Source: Apostichopus japonicus
Taxonomy: Eukaryota > Echinodermata > Holothuroidea > Aspidochirotida > Stichopodidae
Assembly: GCF_037975245.1 (NCBI RefSeq)
Contig: NC_092583.1
Coordinates: 6,959,264 to 7,023,263, forward strand
Length of the DNA: 64,000 nt
Direction of reading: 5' to 3'
Below, piece after piece: positions 1 to 13,800 of this stretch; the stretch's first letter is position 1; each line of letters opens with the position of its first letter. Both the position numbers and the translations under genes were made by a program. Below the pieces are notes generated by a model. It had not been told where the DNA came from and searched no databases. It saw only the letters and a program-made list of their open reading frames with translations.

Positions 1-3000
1 AAAGCTGTATTTCACTTTGGGTTTTAACCTTTTGTGTTACTTTGATGAAGTATTGTAATATTCTGACATAATTGGATAGTGTACACACATATAGTAACCA
101 TAAGGAAGCTCTATGTGCTTGCCATGGTTACAACCAGTTGGTTAACTAGCCTTTTTGTCAAGTTAGAATTACCAGTATAGTAGAGCACTGTAAAATTATT
201 GTAATCTATTACTATTTCCTTGGCAAACCTTTGATTTATGCCTAATTATCATCTTGAATGATTGATTTTGGTGGTCTATGAAGTAAGAGTTTATGTTTTC
301 AGGTACAGTTCCTCTAGGGTATATTTTCTTTAATGGTGGAATATATGCTACCGCCTAATTCAAGGAGTTCAACACAAAACGCCACTTTAATAACAATGTA
401 AATCACATCAAGTATTATATATTACATTAAGACCATGAACTCCCTTGAAGTCAATTCAAAGCTGTTATCCTATACTGCTGCGTTTCTTACACTTGTGCCA
501 AATCAATCATGTTAGGATATGCGGACCTAGCTCTATGACATACAGGTAGTGTTCATTCAGCTAAGACAGATAAATAACATCTCGTTTTTGTGGCAGATCA
601 GTATAGCAGTTCCATCAAGATGTGGGTGCCTTAGGGAGTGTATACTGTGGTATCTCTTTATTATGTACCTGAGGCGTATAATTTATGAGTTTCAATTTCT
701 TCTCAAATATCGCAACAAGTGAAATAAAAGCAAGGTTTCTATGGCACTGACAATACCCTTGGTAAAAAGTATAGGTTTATATACAGGTCTGTTGATCTTC
801 AGATCTATTAGTTTGTTTAACTGTTTAACCTAACAAAATCTCATTAAATACTAAGACAATGAGGAAATATTAATTATGTCATACAGTTGGAATGCAATTG
901 TTGTCTTTATAGGTCAATAGTAAACGTAACACTTCACCAGCTTCATTCCATGAACTATTTTAATCCGATCAAATCTGCTTGAAGTTGTGATTATCCTTTT
1001 TAATGACCCAATAATGGAGTTAAGATAATATTGACCCTACTTGTAGTGCCTGCTAACCACCATTGGGAGGCTTCCTTTAGGAAGTTATAACATTATAAGT
1101 GGTTCCTCTAGACTACAAATTGGGATGTTTCCGAGTCAGATAGTGCGGCATTGTCACTGTTACACTTCCTGAATGACACCGATAAAATTATCTTTTTTTG
1201 AAATTGATATATTTTAATAAATTTTATCCTAAAGTAAATATAGAAGTAACACAACATGACAGCAAGCATCCTGTTTAATCTATACAAACTCTGCTGAAAT
1301 AAATTTCCCACTGTGTTTCCTTTTGTATATAATTGATTGTTTGCCTCCCACCTTACCAGAGAGACGGGGGGGGGGGGACAGGAGAATATATTTGGAATGG
1401 CAATTGATGAAATTAATTGTTCATCATTAATTACTAATAATCAATCAATATCAATAATCAATCAATCAATACTTTGTGTTCAGGGACGAGTTTATCAGAG
1501 CCATTTGAGTTGGCGACTTGGGGTTCTTGATCGATGTTGCCCTTTCGAATCCAGTTGCACTCAAATTTATTAGAAAATTCTGGAAATGCCTATCCTGCAA
1601 TTCCTGAGTTACATCAAATGAAAATGTTGTGGGATCTCTCTTTAAAACAGTAATACAAGACTCTCTGGTCCTGGTGATGCATGTATGTATCACCTTAATT
1701 TAGCAAAGAAATGTCTTGTACAGCCAGCAATCACCCCCATCAATAGAAATTGGACAGTTCAGTTTGTAGGGCACAACCTTAATACTATTCAGGGGATTCA
1801 AAATGATTTTTACTCTTTAAAAATTTATGAAACAAGCCGAAAAAGTCGGTGACTCAAGGTGGATAAGGTACTCACACCCCTAAAGTTGATTGTACAGCAG
1901 AAATCAGAGATTCCAGTAACTCTGGTTGAAAACAGCATCTTATCATTGCCTACGAAATATGTATAAATTAATTTGATCACATCTTTTGCTCTGAGGAAAG
2001 AAGAATAATATAAATTAGACCTGATGATACTTTTGTAGGGCTAATGTCCAGTAATCAGTTTTGTGTGTCAAGATAGCTGCATTTAGGTAGGTGAGCAACC
2101 TCAGTGTAATGCTTTTAGTTTTGTCATTCCTGATCAAGGACAGATGAGGATGAGGTGACCATATTTTGTCAGCAGTCACTGTTTCGGTATCATCCAGAAA
2201 TCAGATACAATTCCAATCCTCCAGAGAAAACTCAATAGTATTAAGTTTTCTAATTTCCCTGAGTTTTTTCATGCTTCTTAAGCATCTCTTTGTGGTGTGA
2301 CAGTCACTTACTGTAGGGATTTGTTGCTGCGTAATAATTGCCGATATCAAACTGCAAAATTAACCAAAAGAAAAACAGTGAAAAATATGGACATTCTAGA
2401 TAGCAGACATTGTTTTGACAGTCTTCCGCTGATATTGTCCTAGTGGAAACAGTTGGAACCTTGAGTGCAAGTAAATGACCAGAATTTGTGTTTTTCTGAG
2501 GTAGAGCTTGAGTGTGTTTTCTGTCTATCACTTCATGCTCTCTGCATTTCTGGACAGTAACCATTGAGTTAAATGCTACAGTACAAAGAATTTGGCACTG
2601 ACATATATTTTATACAACTGAGTTTTCCAATTAAATCAATTTTAACCAACGAAGCAAAGCAGTATAAACAAAACGGGGACAATTCTTCTATTGTTTTGTT
2701 AAATAGGGTAAGTACCTTGGACCAATAGTATTGATTTTCAAAAGGATGTACACAATTGGATTTTCACTTAGTTACCATTCAGAATTATCCTGTTACCAAA
2801 CCAGGTTCCACTCCAATGACTTTCCAAAGGAATTAGTGTTGTTAATACTAGGAAATCAATAACAGTACATGTGTGTGTGGTTTGTAGGTCAGTAGTAAGT
2901 AGTTACTTCTCTGTATGTAGAAGAGTGTAACCACACAGTGTACATACCTGTTTTACTTTATATTAGTGAACATGTAGCGAACATCAACATCAACGGTTGA

Positions 3001-3600
3001 ACCCCCATTGGAAATTACTGGATTACTTAATGGAATCAAAATTACTGGATTACTTAATGGAATAAAAGTCCAATTGGTTTGTAAGTTTACAATATTTTTC
3101 TGAAGTTTTGAATTGGATAACTGGCTCGATGGAAGAGATTTAAAGGAATTGTCTGGTGGAAGATTTTGATACATTGCCCTTGCAGTTACTATTTTTCTCT
3201 TTCTAACCATGTAAAAATTGTCCCCATTCGACGTTTTCTTCTTGTAGAAATCTGGTTTTCAAATTCACCAGTTTCTCACCAAAAGTACCGTTTGTTCGAA
3301 CGCTTCAATATGGTGATTGACGTAGTGCTTGCAGATAGGCAAAACAGGCGACTTGAAGTTAGCACTCCCAATTCCGCAGCAAATTAACTCACGTGTAAGC
3401 ACATTGAATTGCCTCATATATATAATGTACATACTCGCGAACGTATATACTACGATGCTCAGTTGGTGTACTTGTATAGTGTTACACATAGTACACTCAC
3501 ACTCAAACCACAGTTCATTAACTGTTCTTCGAAATCGCTGAAATAAAAGTCACGGATCAAATTAACAGTAAAAGGAAACTTATAAAGTATTCGTTAAACC
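1..3600. other. 5' flank, no recognisable gene
   Basis: AT-rich DNA with only short open frames and no recognisable domain. It contains a (ATCA)n-like patch near 1437-1470, a poly-G run near 1365-1377 and a 26-bp unit repeated twice near 3012-3063. Upstream tensin exons encoding most of a C1 domain could lie here or before the window. I looked for a Cys/His-rich C1 pattern and did not find one. Confidence 0.5.
1490..1580 (+). repeat. possible tRNA-derived SINE fragment
   Basis: The string TTTCGAATCC near 1544 resembles a Pol III B box (GGTTCGANTCC), and TGGCGACTTGGG near 1511 is a poor A-box match. The spacing is roughly tRNA-like. There is no clear tail or target duplication, so this may be chance. 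Confidence 0.25.
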
Positions 3601-3630
3601 GAAAGATGAAACTTGGCGGGATCGATGTCA

Positions 3631-4140
3631 TCGCAGAACTGTCCGATCGTAAACGTTAGAGTAGCCTATACACGCGAACATTCTTCGCGCTGGAGCTGGA
3701 TACCGCGATGTATAAACAACGAAGAGCCTGCTGTTAAAACTTATCTTGTGTTACACAAAGACCACAAAACCACCGATCTACTACATATATTGCGGCTTAA
3801 GGAGTTTTTTAAATCATATCTAATTTATAAGAAATTTCACCGGAAATTATTGAAGAAATTGATCGAATCGTTGTCAGAGCAGAATATAGCACTGAGAAGC
3901 TTAGGCTTCGCAGAACTGTCCGATTGTCAACGTTTGAGTACAGCCTACATGCGAACATTTTTCGCGTTGGAGCTGGATAGCGCTATGTATAGCCTGAACA
4001 ACTCAGAGTCTGCTGTTAAAATTTACCTTGTGTTACACAAAGACCACGGAACCACCGCTCAAGTACATGGCGGCTTAAGGAGTTTTGAAAACATATCTAA
4101 TTTTTAAGAAATTTCACCGGAAATTAAGGAAGAAATTTAT
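3631..4140 (+). repeat. diverged 277-bp tandem duplication with an open frame
   Basis: Two units begin with TCGCAGAACTGTCCGAT-like sequence at 3631 and 3908. They share many later blocks, including TTGTGTTACACAAAGACCAC and AGAAATTTCACCGGAAATTA. A frame of about 164 codons (3613-4107) runs through both. The peptide YLVLHKDH occurs in the same frame in each unit, while the first parts of the units are read in different frames. CpG content is higher than in the surroundings. I recognise no domain. It may be an untranslated or promoter segment, or part of a mobile element, rather than a gene. Confidence 0.5.
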
Positions 4141-4356
4141 CTGTATACAAACGCTGTTTTTGTTGTGATTACCGTATAGGTACTGTGCGGAGGGTGGGTT
4201 TTGATGCAATCTGCTATGGCAGAGCTGACGTCACGTATTGTACTGTTCAAATCATATTTGAAATGTCTATCCATAACGATTAAAAAATCGTTTCTCTGTC
4301 AAACGCAACATTAGCGTTCTCATACTTTGACAACATGTTTGGAAAATTATTTACTA

Positions 4357-7034
4357 TTTTTGGTTCCTTGCTTTAGCAAAAGGAACCTATGCAGTCAGGT
4401 TGGCGTGTGTGTGTATGTATGTATGTGTGTGTGTGTGTGTGTCTGTGACACTTGCTTGGGTACGCTCTATCTCAATAAGGGAATGTTGGATTGAGGCCAA
4501 ACTTGGACTATAGATCCGCCATATGGAGAAGGTGTGCCCTATTGTTTCTGGTGCCCACAAAGGTCACCAAAGGTCAGTTATGGTCCAAAAACCGAAAATA
4601 TTAAAACTGCAATAACTCCCAGTGCCAATGTGTGACAAGATTGATATTTTGGGACAAGTTGTGAACTGGTTAGGGGAGCATTTTCAAACTTAACGGTCAT
4701 GTGATCCGAGGTCACCAAAGGTCAATTAATGATAAAAAACTAGTATTTTTGCGATAACTTGAGAACGAAATTTCCGTTAGGGTTGGGAGTTGCTTCAATG
4801 TTATTCAATTGTCGACCCGCATCTGGGTGACCCTTGACCTCAATTTGACCTCTGGTGACCTTTACGTGTTTTGGGGGATTTTTACAGTTTTGATGCTATT
4901 TTCAGATGTCAAAGGTACCTTCTGATCATAAATGTCAATGGGTTGACCCCGTGTGACCTTTATGTGCGAAGTTATATGGGGTCAAAGTTTTTCGGTCAGA
5001 GTTAGGATGGTTGTACAGACTTGTTGTTTTGTTTTTTGGAATCAGGAGATTAAACTACATCTGAAACCAAGGTCAAAAGGTCAAAGGTCACATTAGAAAA
5101 AATGTGCTTATTTTGGGAGGAAACGAGCAAAAAAGGAAATGTTTGGTTTTGATGCTAGATTTGGATATCAAAGGTACCTTCCGATCAAAAATGTCAATTG
5201 GTTGACACCCGTGTGACCTTCGTGTGCGAAGTTATACGAGGTCAAAGTTAATTTTCAGACATTTAATGCAACAACTCCCAGTTCCAAGGTGTGACATGGT
5301 TGATATTTTTGGACAAGTTGCAAATGGTATAGGGGAATATTTTCAAACTTAACGGTCATGTGATCCGAGGTCACCAAAGGTCAATTAATGTTAAAAAACT
5401 AGTATTTTTGGGGCAGAAAATGGGCAAAGAAAAAATGTTTGAATTTGTATAGTTTGATGCTCAAATTTAGGTCTCATCAATCAAAAATGTCAATAAGTTG
5501 ACCCAAGGTGACCTTTGTATGTTAAGTTATATGAGGTCAAAGTTAATTTTCAGACATTTAGTGTAATAACTCCCAGTGCCAAGGTGTTACACAGTTGATA
5601 TTTTGAGACAAGTTGCAAATGGAATAGGGGAATATTTTCAAACTTAAGGGTCATGTGATCCGAGGTCACCAAAGGTCAATTAATGATAAAAAACTAGAAT
5701 TTTAGTGGTAACTTGAGAACAAATTGTCCGTTAGGGTTGGGAGTTGCTTCAATGTAATCCAATTGTCGACCCGCATCTGGATGACCCTTGACCTCAATTT
5801 GACCTCTGGTGACCTTTTTCGTGTTTTGTGGATTTTTACAGTTTCGATGCTATTTTCAGATGTTAAAGGTACCTTCTGATCATAAATGTCAATAGGTTGA
5901 CCCCCATGTGACCTTCGTGTGCGAAGTTATATGAGGTCAAAGTTAATTTTCAGACATTTAATGCAATAACTCCCAGTTTCAAGTTGTGACAAGGTTGATA
6001 TTTTTGGAGTAGTTGCAAATGGTATAGGGGAATATTTTCAAACTTAACGGTCATGTGATACAAGGTCACCAAAGGTCAATTAATGATAAAAAACTAGTAT
6101 TTTTGCGATAACTTGAGAACAAATTGTCCGTTAGGGTTGGGAGTTGCTTCAATGTAATCCAATTGTTGACCCGCATCTGGGTGACCCTTGACCTCAATTT
6201 GACCTCTGGTGACCTTTTTCGTGTTTTGTGGATTTTTACAGTTTCGATGCTATTTTCAGATGTTAAAGGTACCTTCTGATCATAAATGTTAATGGGTTGA
6301 CCCCCGTCTGACCTTCGTGTGCGAAGTTATATGAGGTCAAAGTTAATTTTCAGACATTTAGTGTAATAACTCCCAGTGCCAAGGTGTTACACAGTTGATA
6401 TTTTGAGACAAGTTGCAAATGGTATAGGGGAATATTTTCAAACTTAACGGTCATGTGGTCCAACGTCACCAAAGGTCAGCTAATGTTAAAAAAGTAGTAT
6501 TTTGGGGGCAGAAAATGGGCAATGAAAAAATGTTTGAATTTTTACAGTCATGCTCTATTTAGGTCTCACCGATCAAAAATGTCAATTGGTTGACCTTCAG
6601 GTGACCTTTGTGTGTGAAGTTATGTATACAAGTTCAAAGTGAATTTTTTTTAATTCAATGCAATTCAATCGCAATGCCAAGGTGTGACATGGTTGATATT
6701 TTGGGACAAGTTGTGAACGGGGTGGTGGAACATTTTGAAACTTAAAGGTCATGTCATCTGAGGTCACCAATGTTATCATATCTGTTGACACGCTTGTAGG
6801 TCTCTTATATTTCTTACATTTTCGACGCCATATTTAGATCTCAAAAGTGCCTTTTGATCCAAAATCCGATCACATTTTGTGATCACAAAAGTGTTGGCTA
6901 TAGTGTTGGTTACTTTATGGGAACATGTAGGACCACAATTACTTGGACTATTTGAGCCCAATCTTGCTTGATAATATTATGTGTATTGTCATATACCCCA
7001 AGCAAGGAACCACAGTGCCCTTGGGTTCTTGTTT
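4357..7034. mobile_element. 2.68-kb hairpin-ended repeat element, copy A
   Basis: This copy and the one at 45781-48453 are nearly identical from TTTTTGGTTCCTTG at the left end to TTGGGTTCTTGTTT at the right end. The left end carries GGTTCCTTGCTT (4362-4373), the right end its exact reverse complement AAGCAAGGAACC (7000-7011). The left head also folds on itself (GGTTCCTT...AAGGAACC) and is followed by a GT-rich microsatellite. The body consists of imperfect internal repeats of a few hundred bases containing phrases such as AACTTAACGGTCATGTGATC. It codes for nothing recognisable and no target-site duplication is obvious. It is probably a non-autonomous transposon. The class is unknown, and a Helitron-type 3' end (CTRR) is not visible. 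Confidence 0.8.
4561..6078 (+). promoter_or_regulatory. array of AGGTCA direct repeats inside element copy A
   Basis: AGGTCA-CCAA-AGGTCA, a direct repeat with 4-base spacing, occurs at 4561-4576, 4709-4724, 5368-5383, 5663-5678 and 6063-6078. Three AGGTCA units with 2- and 1-base spacing lie at 5070-5090. These match the consensus half-site and spacing of nuclear receptor dimers (DR4, DR2, DR1). The sequence match is direct. Receptor binding is inference, and the motifs may just be part of the element's repeat structure. Confidence 0.4.
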
Positions 7035-7841
7035 AAGGTAACTTCTTCGTGCCACCAGACAATCCTTTTAATGACTAAGATTGAGAGGAAAAGAACTGTT
7101 TTGGTATCTTTCCGTTGGTAAAAGAAATAAAGGTTATTTATTAATGTTTTTTTATTTTTTAATAATATGGTAACCAGTTGTAATCGTGTCACATGTCATT
7201 CATGTTTAGTTTATCACCCTAACAACAAGTCATTAGATTGTCGCAGAAAGCTGTTCCAACATTTTCTAATTAACAGTGAGTTTCAGACATGATTGTAAGC
7301 CTTTAACAACTTTATTTGAAAGCAGTTTTAAAGATATAGTAGCTATCACAAAAGTGTTCATGATTGGTTGATGGCCGCGCCACTTGAAAAAACTCGACAA
7401 GTATCTCTGTTTTGATCCTCAATATCGTTACTGGGATTCTGTAATTTCATCCAGACATAATCTACTATTTGCTGCCTCTCAGCTTATTTTCCCCTTCAAA
7501 TGTTTATCTACAGTTGTGACAAATTCAATCAGAATGTTGTGGAAGATGAGTGTCTTATAGATAAGATAGAATGACTAATTATAACTGGCACCACTCAGAG
7601 TAAAAACATACTCAGTTAATTGGTAATGGCTCCAAGCCAAACTTGCATGTAACCTTGTCCTGGGGGCACCCGACTTTGCCAAAATATGAGAAAAAGTGTG
7701 AAAAAGGGAAGAAAATGGGAAGGAGAGCAACTTTCAGAGGGATGTACATGGTAGGGTAATGTGGCATTTTAAATGTAGTCACGAAAAATGAACTCTGTAA
7801 TAATTTTTTTTAATTTTCAACTATTTTCTTTCTCTCTGCAG
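7035..7841. other. non-coding DNA before first recognised tensin exon
   Basis: No coding pattern was recognised. The last 40 bases are pyrimidine-rich and form the 3' splice site (TCTCTCTGCAG) of the exon at 7842. Confidence 0.5.
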
Positions 7842-7880
7842 GTTTTAACAGCATGTGTTTCACCTGAAAAATATCCTATG
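7842..7880 (+). CDS. tensin exon (39 nt), possible end of C1 domain
   Basis: A 13-codon microexon, [13 protein letters not shown], phase 0 at both ends. It has a good acceptor (CTCTCTGCAG) and donor (GTAAGTAG). Some vertebrate tensin isoforms have a C1 zinc domain before the phosphatase-like domain, ending in K-V-x-x-x-C-V-P-P. The Cys here fits that last position. The assignment rests on the in-phase chain to the next three exons and this short resemblance. Confidence 0.65.
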
Positions 7881-10800
7881 GTAAGTAGACTTCACACATT
7901 ACGAGTGGGAGTGGGAATAGCAAAGAATGAAAGGTTAGGAGGGGGGGTTGGTGGGTGGGGACTGGGGAGGGAGGGTGGGTGGGTGGGGAGGGGAAATAGA
8001 GGGCTTAGATACAGGGGCATATTGAAACTAACACTAGATATTATTTGTGAGAAGCAAATCTATTAAATATCCTGATTCAGGTCATCAGTTTAGCTCACAA
8101 ATATGCTAGATAGTCAAATACTGGTCACCCACACTCTGATCCACATGGATATGAATATTCATGATTCAACCAGTCTGTACCTGCACCCCTTTTGGTAAAA
8201 TAGCCCCCCCCCCTAATTCATTCTTCAATTTTGTATCGAACAACACTTCAATATCTGGGAATAATTCTGAGTGTCAGAATCATTTGTACGTAGGGTAGCT
8301 TCCACTGTACCTTTGAAACTTGCAACAATCCTTAGCAAGTCCAGAATATAATGCTGTACAGTAGTTCTGATGACCCTGAAAAGCACCCTAGTAATATCAG
8401 GAGACAGGAGGTGCTGTGTGTGAATGGATGACGCAGAACTGCATTGTTTACTAACGTTGAAGCAAGATTGAATTTGTTAAAACAAAGTTGGTTCCAAAGA
8501 GGCAATAAGTCTATTTATTTGTGAAAAGAAGATTGGCTTGGTTGTATAGTTATACATTCTCGAAATGAATATCCCCAAAGCTGCAAAATAGTTTAAAACA
8601 AGTTTATTGTTAAACATACGGGAACATTTACAGGTACAGTAACTTGACAAGCCCTAGCAGGCTTCTTCCACATATGTAAAAATAACTGCCTGATTTTTAT
8701 GATTATTATATATGGCATGTCATAGAAGGCTCAAGAATTTACAGTTTGTTATTGTGACACTGACATTGGACATGGGTATTTCATGCCTGCATTGGTTGTA
8801 GGCTATTGGTCAGTCTGTCCCTGAGAATATAATGGTAAATATATATTTTTGTGAGTTCTTGAGGTGAGGTGATATACTGGTACAGTAGGAATTTATTAGG
8901 TGTGGTAGGTACAGTACTTGATGCGAAAGAGTTAAAAACAGCCTGGGTGATCGACTCAATCTCAAAGCAGCATTTTTGCATTTTGTCAACAATTTCAGGA
9001 GACATACAGGATAATACTAGAATTTAGTTATTGCTCCAAATGAGATATTGCAGTTGATATTCAAACTAGGTAACTTGTCATCGGTTTGTGAATGTTTATG
9101 AGTGGATATCAAGGAATCAATTGGCAATCCATCAGCCACACACCAACCCATTCTTCAAAATTAAAGTAACACATATATGCAAAAGCAAACTTGCAAATTT
9201 TCAAAATGTTCTATTTTATTTCATGATTTGAAATTGAAATTTGATAACTTTAAACAGCTTCGGAATTTTAGTATAAACTTGAGATCGAGGATATATAAAA
9301 TTCAAGTTTGGGTTTGAAGAGAAAGCTGGTTACTTTTGAATATATTTGCCATCAGTCCTTTGAAGTATTTTCTAATAATCTACCTGCTCTCAGATTGGGG
9401 ATACCCAATTGGTTTGAATGATTCTATTAATCTTGCTCTGATTGCAAATGGGTATAGAAATAAGGACATTATTTAGATGTAACTTACTGGATTATGTTTG
9501 CACAGAGGATTGGCCACTATTTGATTGTCTTCTTTTTGTTTGAGGTGGGGGGGGGGGGAGGGGAGGGCTTAATTTATACCAAACAAAGAAAAATTAAATG
9601 TTGGATTTAACAAGGAGCTCTCTGCTCTCCACAGTGTTGGATATCACTACTGTATGCAATGACAATGCAGGAGGGGAAGCACTCTTCCTTGATAATTTGT
9701 TACCGGCAGTGCCCCTCACCAACTCCCCCGCAATATCTTAACAATATCTTAAATGTATGCCTGCACTTGTGTGTTCAGTTTGTAGGTCACAGCAATTCAT
9801 TGGTGTACCCCCCCCCCCCCCCCCCTTCATCCTAGAGTCCACTATCCTCCCCACCAAAGAAAACACTTGATTAATGCCACTGCTGCATCTTATCCAGACC
9901 TTGGAATTTTATTGACCTCATTCATCAAACCTATGCTTGAAATGAAGGAAAGACCTCTTAACCATCCCTAATGAAAACTGAAAACCATTTTAATTTTGAA
10001 TTGGGTCGGTCAGGGACGGGGGTGGGGGTGGGAGGGACCTAAAAACTACATGATCTCATCTACCCTTGGTGATATCTGATGCTCTGTGTGTACTTTGCTC
10101 TTGACTGTTACAAGGGGAGCAACATAGAATTGCTCAGTTATTCAGCCTACTGTACTGTACTGTAGCTGCTAGTCATGTGGCACTACTGTATGACACCAGC
10201 TCAAATCTTCAAGAAACATTCAACTATAAAATATCCTCCCAGAGATTGAGTGTCAGAACTTTTGACTTTGAACTTTCAAATGTAAACTGATCTATCAGGT
10301 TGCTGGCATATTGAATCTCACAACACTGAACATACACAGTAAGGCAAACACCAGCTTTTATTTGACCTGATAAGCTCAGTGCATTTGAGGACTGGATCAA
10401 CAAAGATCTTGGAAATGATAAAGATTTGCATGGTGTAGAGAAGTGACATTGGGCTCTTCATGAGTTTTATCATATATACAAAGTACTATGTGAATCAGGA
10501 TGCTGTTATATCAGGCTGGGAATTGTGCTTGGTGTTGACAGTGGGAGGCCCAGTGTATGATACAGCAATATTATAAACCTTTATCTGATACTTTCGTTTG
10601 GATTAATGTGGATATTAAACGATTTATGTAAGTTATTATGAACCTTTAACAGATGCTTCGCTTGGATTAATGTGGACATACAACGATTTATGTAAGTTAT
10701 TATGAACGTTTAACAGTTGTTTCGCTTGGATTAATGTGAACATCAAACAATTTTTGTAAGTCCTCTTCAGTGTGTATTCTTTCACAGTAAATCTTATCGC

Positions 10801-13800
10801 AAGATTTAGTAATTTAATGGAAGATTATGGGCATTCTCTTGCAATCTTTACAACCTAAGGATTTTGTGGTTTCCAGAGCTTGACACTATACTGAAGGTAT
10901 TAAACATTTCCTTTTGTGGAAGTATTTGTATTTCCATTTTTACATCTCTTCAGGATGCCTGTGCATACATTTATCATTGAATAAAGTCAGTGATATTGAT
11001 TCAGACAGTCAACAGTATTTGAACGAGGTGAAAGGGCGATTTTTTGCCAAAGAGTGAATTTGTTTACAGATTTTTGCAGGCTGTTTCCGTTTCTCTTGAC
11101 AGTGGTTGTGCTCGCGTGAATTTTAGATGGTGATATTGATATGAAATGAGTGTAGTAGTCATTTTGGGACTTTCAAGTTACTCTTCCTGTTGTTTCATTT
11201 AAATTTATGATAGGTCTTGTTTTAAAGTTAACTTTGATTGCATCAAAGTTTTTCTAAAGCAGAATGAACTAATTGATGAAGATAAAACCCTGAAATTAAG
11301 ACTAAAGAGAAGGCATCCACGATGACGATGATGATTGATGAATTTAAATTATTCAATTAAAGGTTACAGTAAAGATAGCTATTGATGCATGTAGCAAGGA
11401 TTTGTTTATTACCATACTGCTGAGTAGTTCTATTGTTTGAGTACTGTAGGCAACTTTAATTTCAAGTGGACATATTAAAGACAACAAAAGAGGAAGGAAA
11501 AATAGGGGCTTTTACATGCCATTATATATGCAAATATGTTGGCAAACTATCAAGTATAAAATCATTCAAATATTAAAGTCAAATTATAAGTACTATAAGT
11601 ATCAATAAGTATTAATTTTAAGGACAACGTCTCACAGTCTTAGCTACGGAGTTTGATCAACTGAATCTTGTTTTGGGTAAAATACTGTGTAGGTTTGGTA
11701 TAAATGCTAATCTTATGCAAAAGAAGTACTTGAAAACTATACAGGAGATGATGAAGATGAAAAGGAATTATCAAGCCTATCCACCACTAGAGGCAGTTTT
11801 ATGCAGTCATTAAAATATTGTCACCCTCTCAGTATCCCAGTATCGGTAACCATTAATATTCCTCCACCCTTAACAACATTCAAGTGCCGTATACATTAAC
11901 TGATTATCACATGTACATTTACTGTATATATTAAATGTACACTAAACCACACATATATCTAGTTAAATCTTGGTAAGGCCTCTTGTTAATTCTCACCATG
12001 TATCTTGAGCTGGTACCAAAGGATCAAGAAGATATTTGCTCATTATTCATCAAACTCCTATATTGCTTATTATTTATGAGCAGCCTTTCCAGTGTCAAAT
12101 TAATTTAATTGGTAAATCTTTCTGTGATTATTTAATGGTTGTATGGTATAATGGGTACTTTTTTCTAGGCCGGCCTTCACAATAACAAAGCACTTTATAC
12201 TTGTTATACCGCAAGTGTCATGTCACAATTGTAGCCTTCCAGGAACCAGGAAGCAATCACTGTTGATTTGGTTTATACCAATGCTGCTGACTTAAACTTC
12301 TGGAATTTAATGCTTTTGTTATTAACCTTGAACGTTAATTTACCTTTTACATTTTGCCCTATTAAAGTTCCTTCTCTCATGATGATAAATATGCATTGTG
12401 TAAGAAATGACTTGGACGTGATTTGATAATTTGTGTTTGGTTGGACATATCAAGATATTTAAGTTTAATCTGATATGGCTGGCCAAAGTGTTACACAAAT
12501 GCAACATTGTAGCAGCTATCATACTGTAGTTAGCAGTTTTTGTATAGCCTTTAGCTACTGTATGTAAACAGTACCTTATGTTATGATAAACAAATAGATG
12601 TCATAAAACATCAATGTCAGTGCTATGTGCAAATTTAAACTCTCTTTCCCCTGTATTCCCCTCTACCATACGGTCCAAGGCCCATTTTGTATAGATTCAA
12701 AAGTCTTTCTGTTGCCCCCTTGTCCATCAGAGAAAAGAAAGAAAGAAAAATAAGTAAAGTAAAAGTAAAATGAAATATAAATAACAATACCGGACTGCTT
12801 GAGGTAAGGATTGCAACAAATTCAAGCATATATTTCTACACAAGACTTGTGAAATTCATCGAGCTCATTTGGCTGAAGAAGTGACATTTTCTCATCCTTA
12901 GGCTAGGATATTTTGTCTCTGATGAATAAGATGTTGAAACTATTTGATCAGTCATTTCATGGAAAATCAATGGTATTTTCTTAGAGCTAAACTCCCTACA
13001 AATAAGGATTTGAACATGGTGAACAATTGTGGCAGAGGCCCAAGGACTTGAAAGTTTAGACTCTGTTGGTTGTCATGCAAGAATTGTTTGAGAATATAAG
13101 TATACAACAGGGCTATGACTCATTCCCATGTTATCTCAAAGCACTGTCACTATGCCATATCTCTGAAAGAATGTTCAACATCAGCACATGGTTGTTAACA
13201 GGTTAAAGCAGGGCTGATGTTTAGCTTTGGCCCTTCTGGAGGAAGATGAATGTGTTATTTGCCAAATTGTGGTTAGGATTAAGATATGGGTAATTAATCA
13301 CTATTAAGACTTGTTTGAGACACTCCCTGTTTGACAGTTTGTATTATAAACTTGTATCCTGAGTGACAGCCACTATCAATGGTAGCCGACCACAGGAATG
13401 AGGATACACCAAAACTCAAATGTAGATTTCTTTTCTTTTCTTGTATACAATGGAATTATATTATCCTGAATGATGTAATGTGACAACATTGTATTGTTCA
13501 ACAAGGAGATGCTTTTTACCAGTGATTGACATTATTTATATCCATAAAATGTTTCACAGCTCACTTATGATGATAATTGCTGTATCATAGGATAATTAAT
13601 CTTATATCAATGGTCTTCCAAGTTGGCTGATCACAAACAACCCATCCAAGAGATGGAAAAACCATTTAAACCAAAAGGAATGAAGCTTGATGAGGTATTT
13701 TGGTGACATCACAGTTGTAAAGTCTATACTTTACAGTATATACTATATACTTATTAAGCTAACCAGTTAGTTTAAAATTCCCCATATATTAAGCAAAGCA

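Noticed and set aside
3166-3541. Overlapping frames on both strands around 3166-3541
   Set aside because: Short, mutually overlapping, no domain and ordinary AT-rich composition. Consistent with chance.
4357-7034. Helitron interpretation of the 2.68-kb element
   Set aside because: There is a terminal hairpin, but no CTRR 3' end or 5' TC in either orientation, and both ends share inverted repeats.
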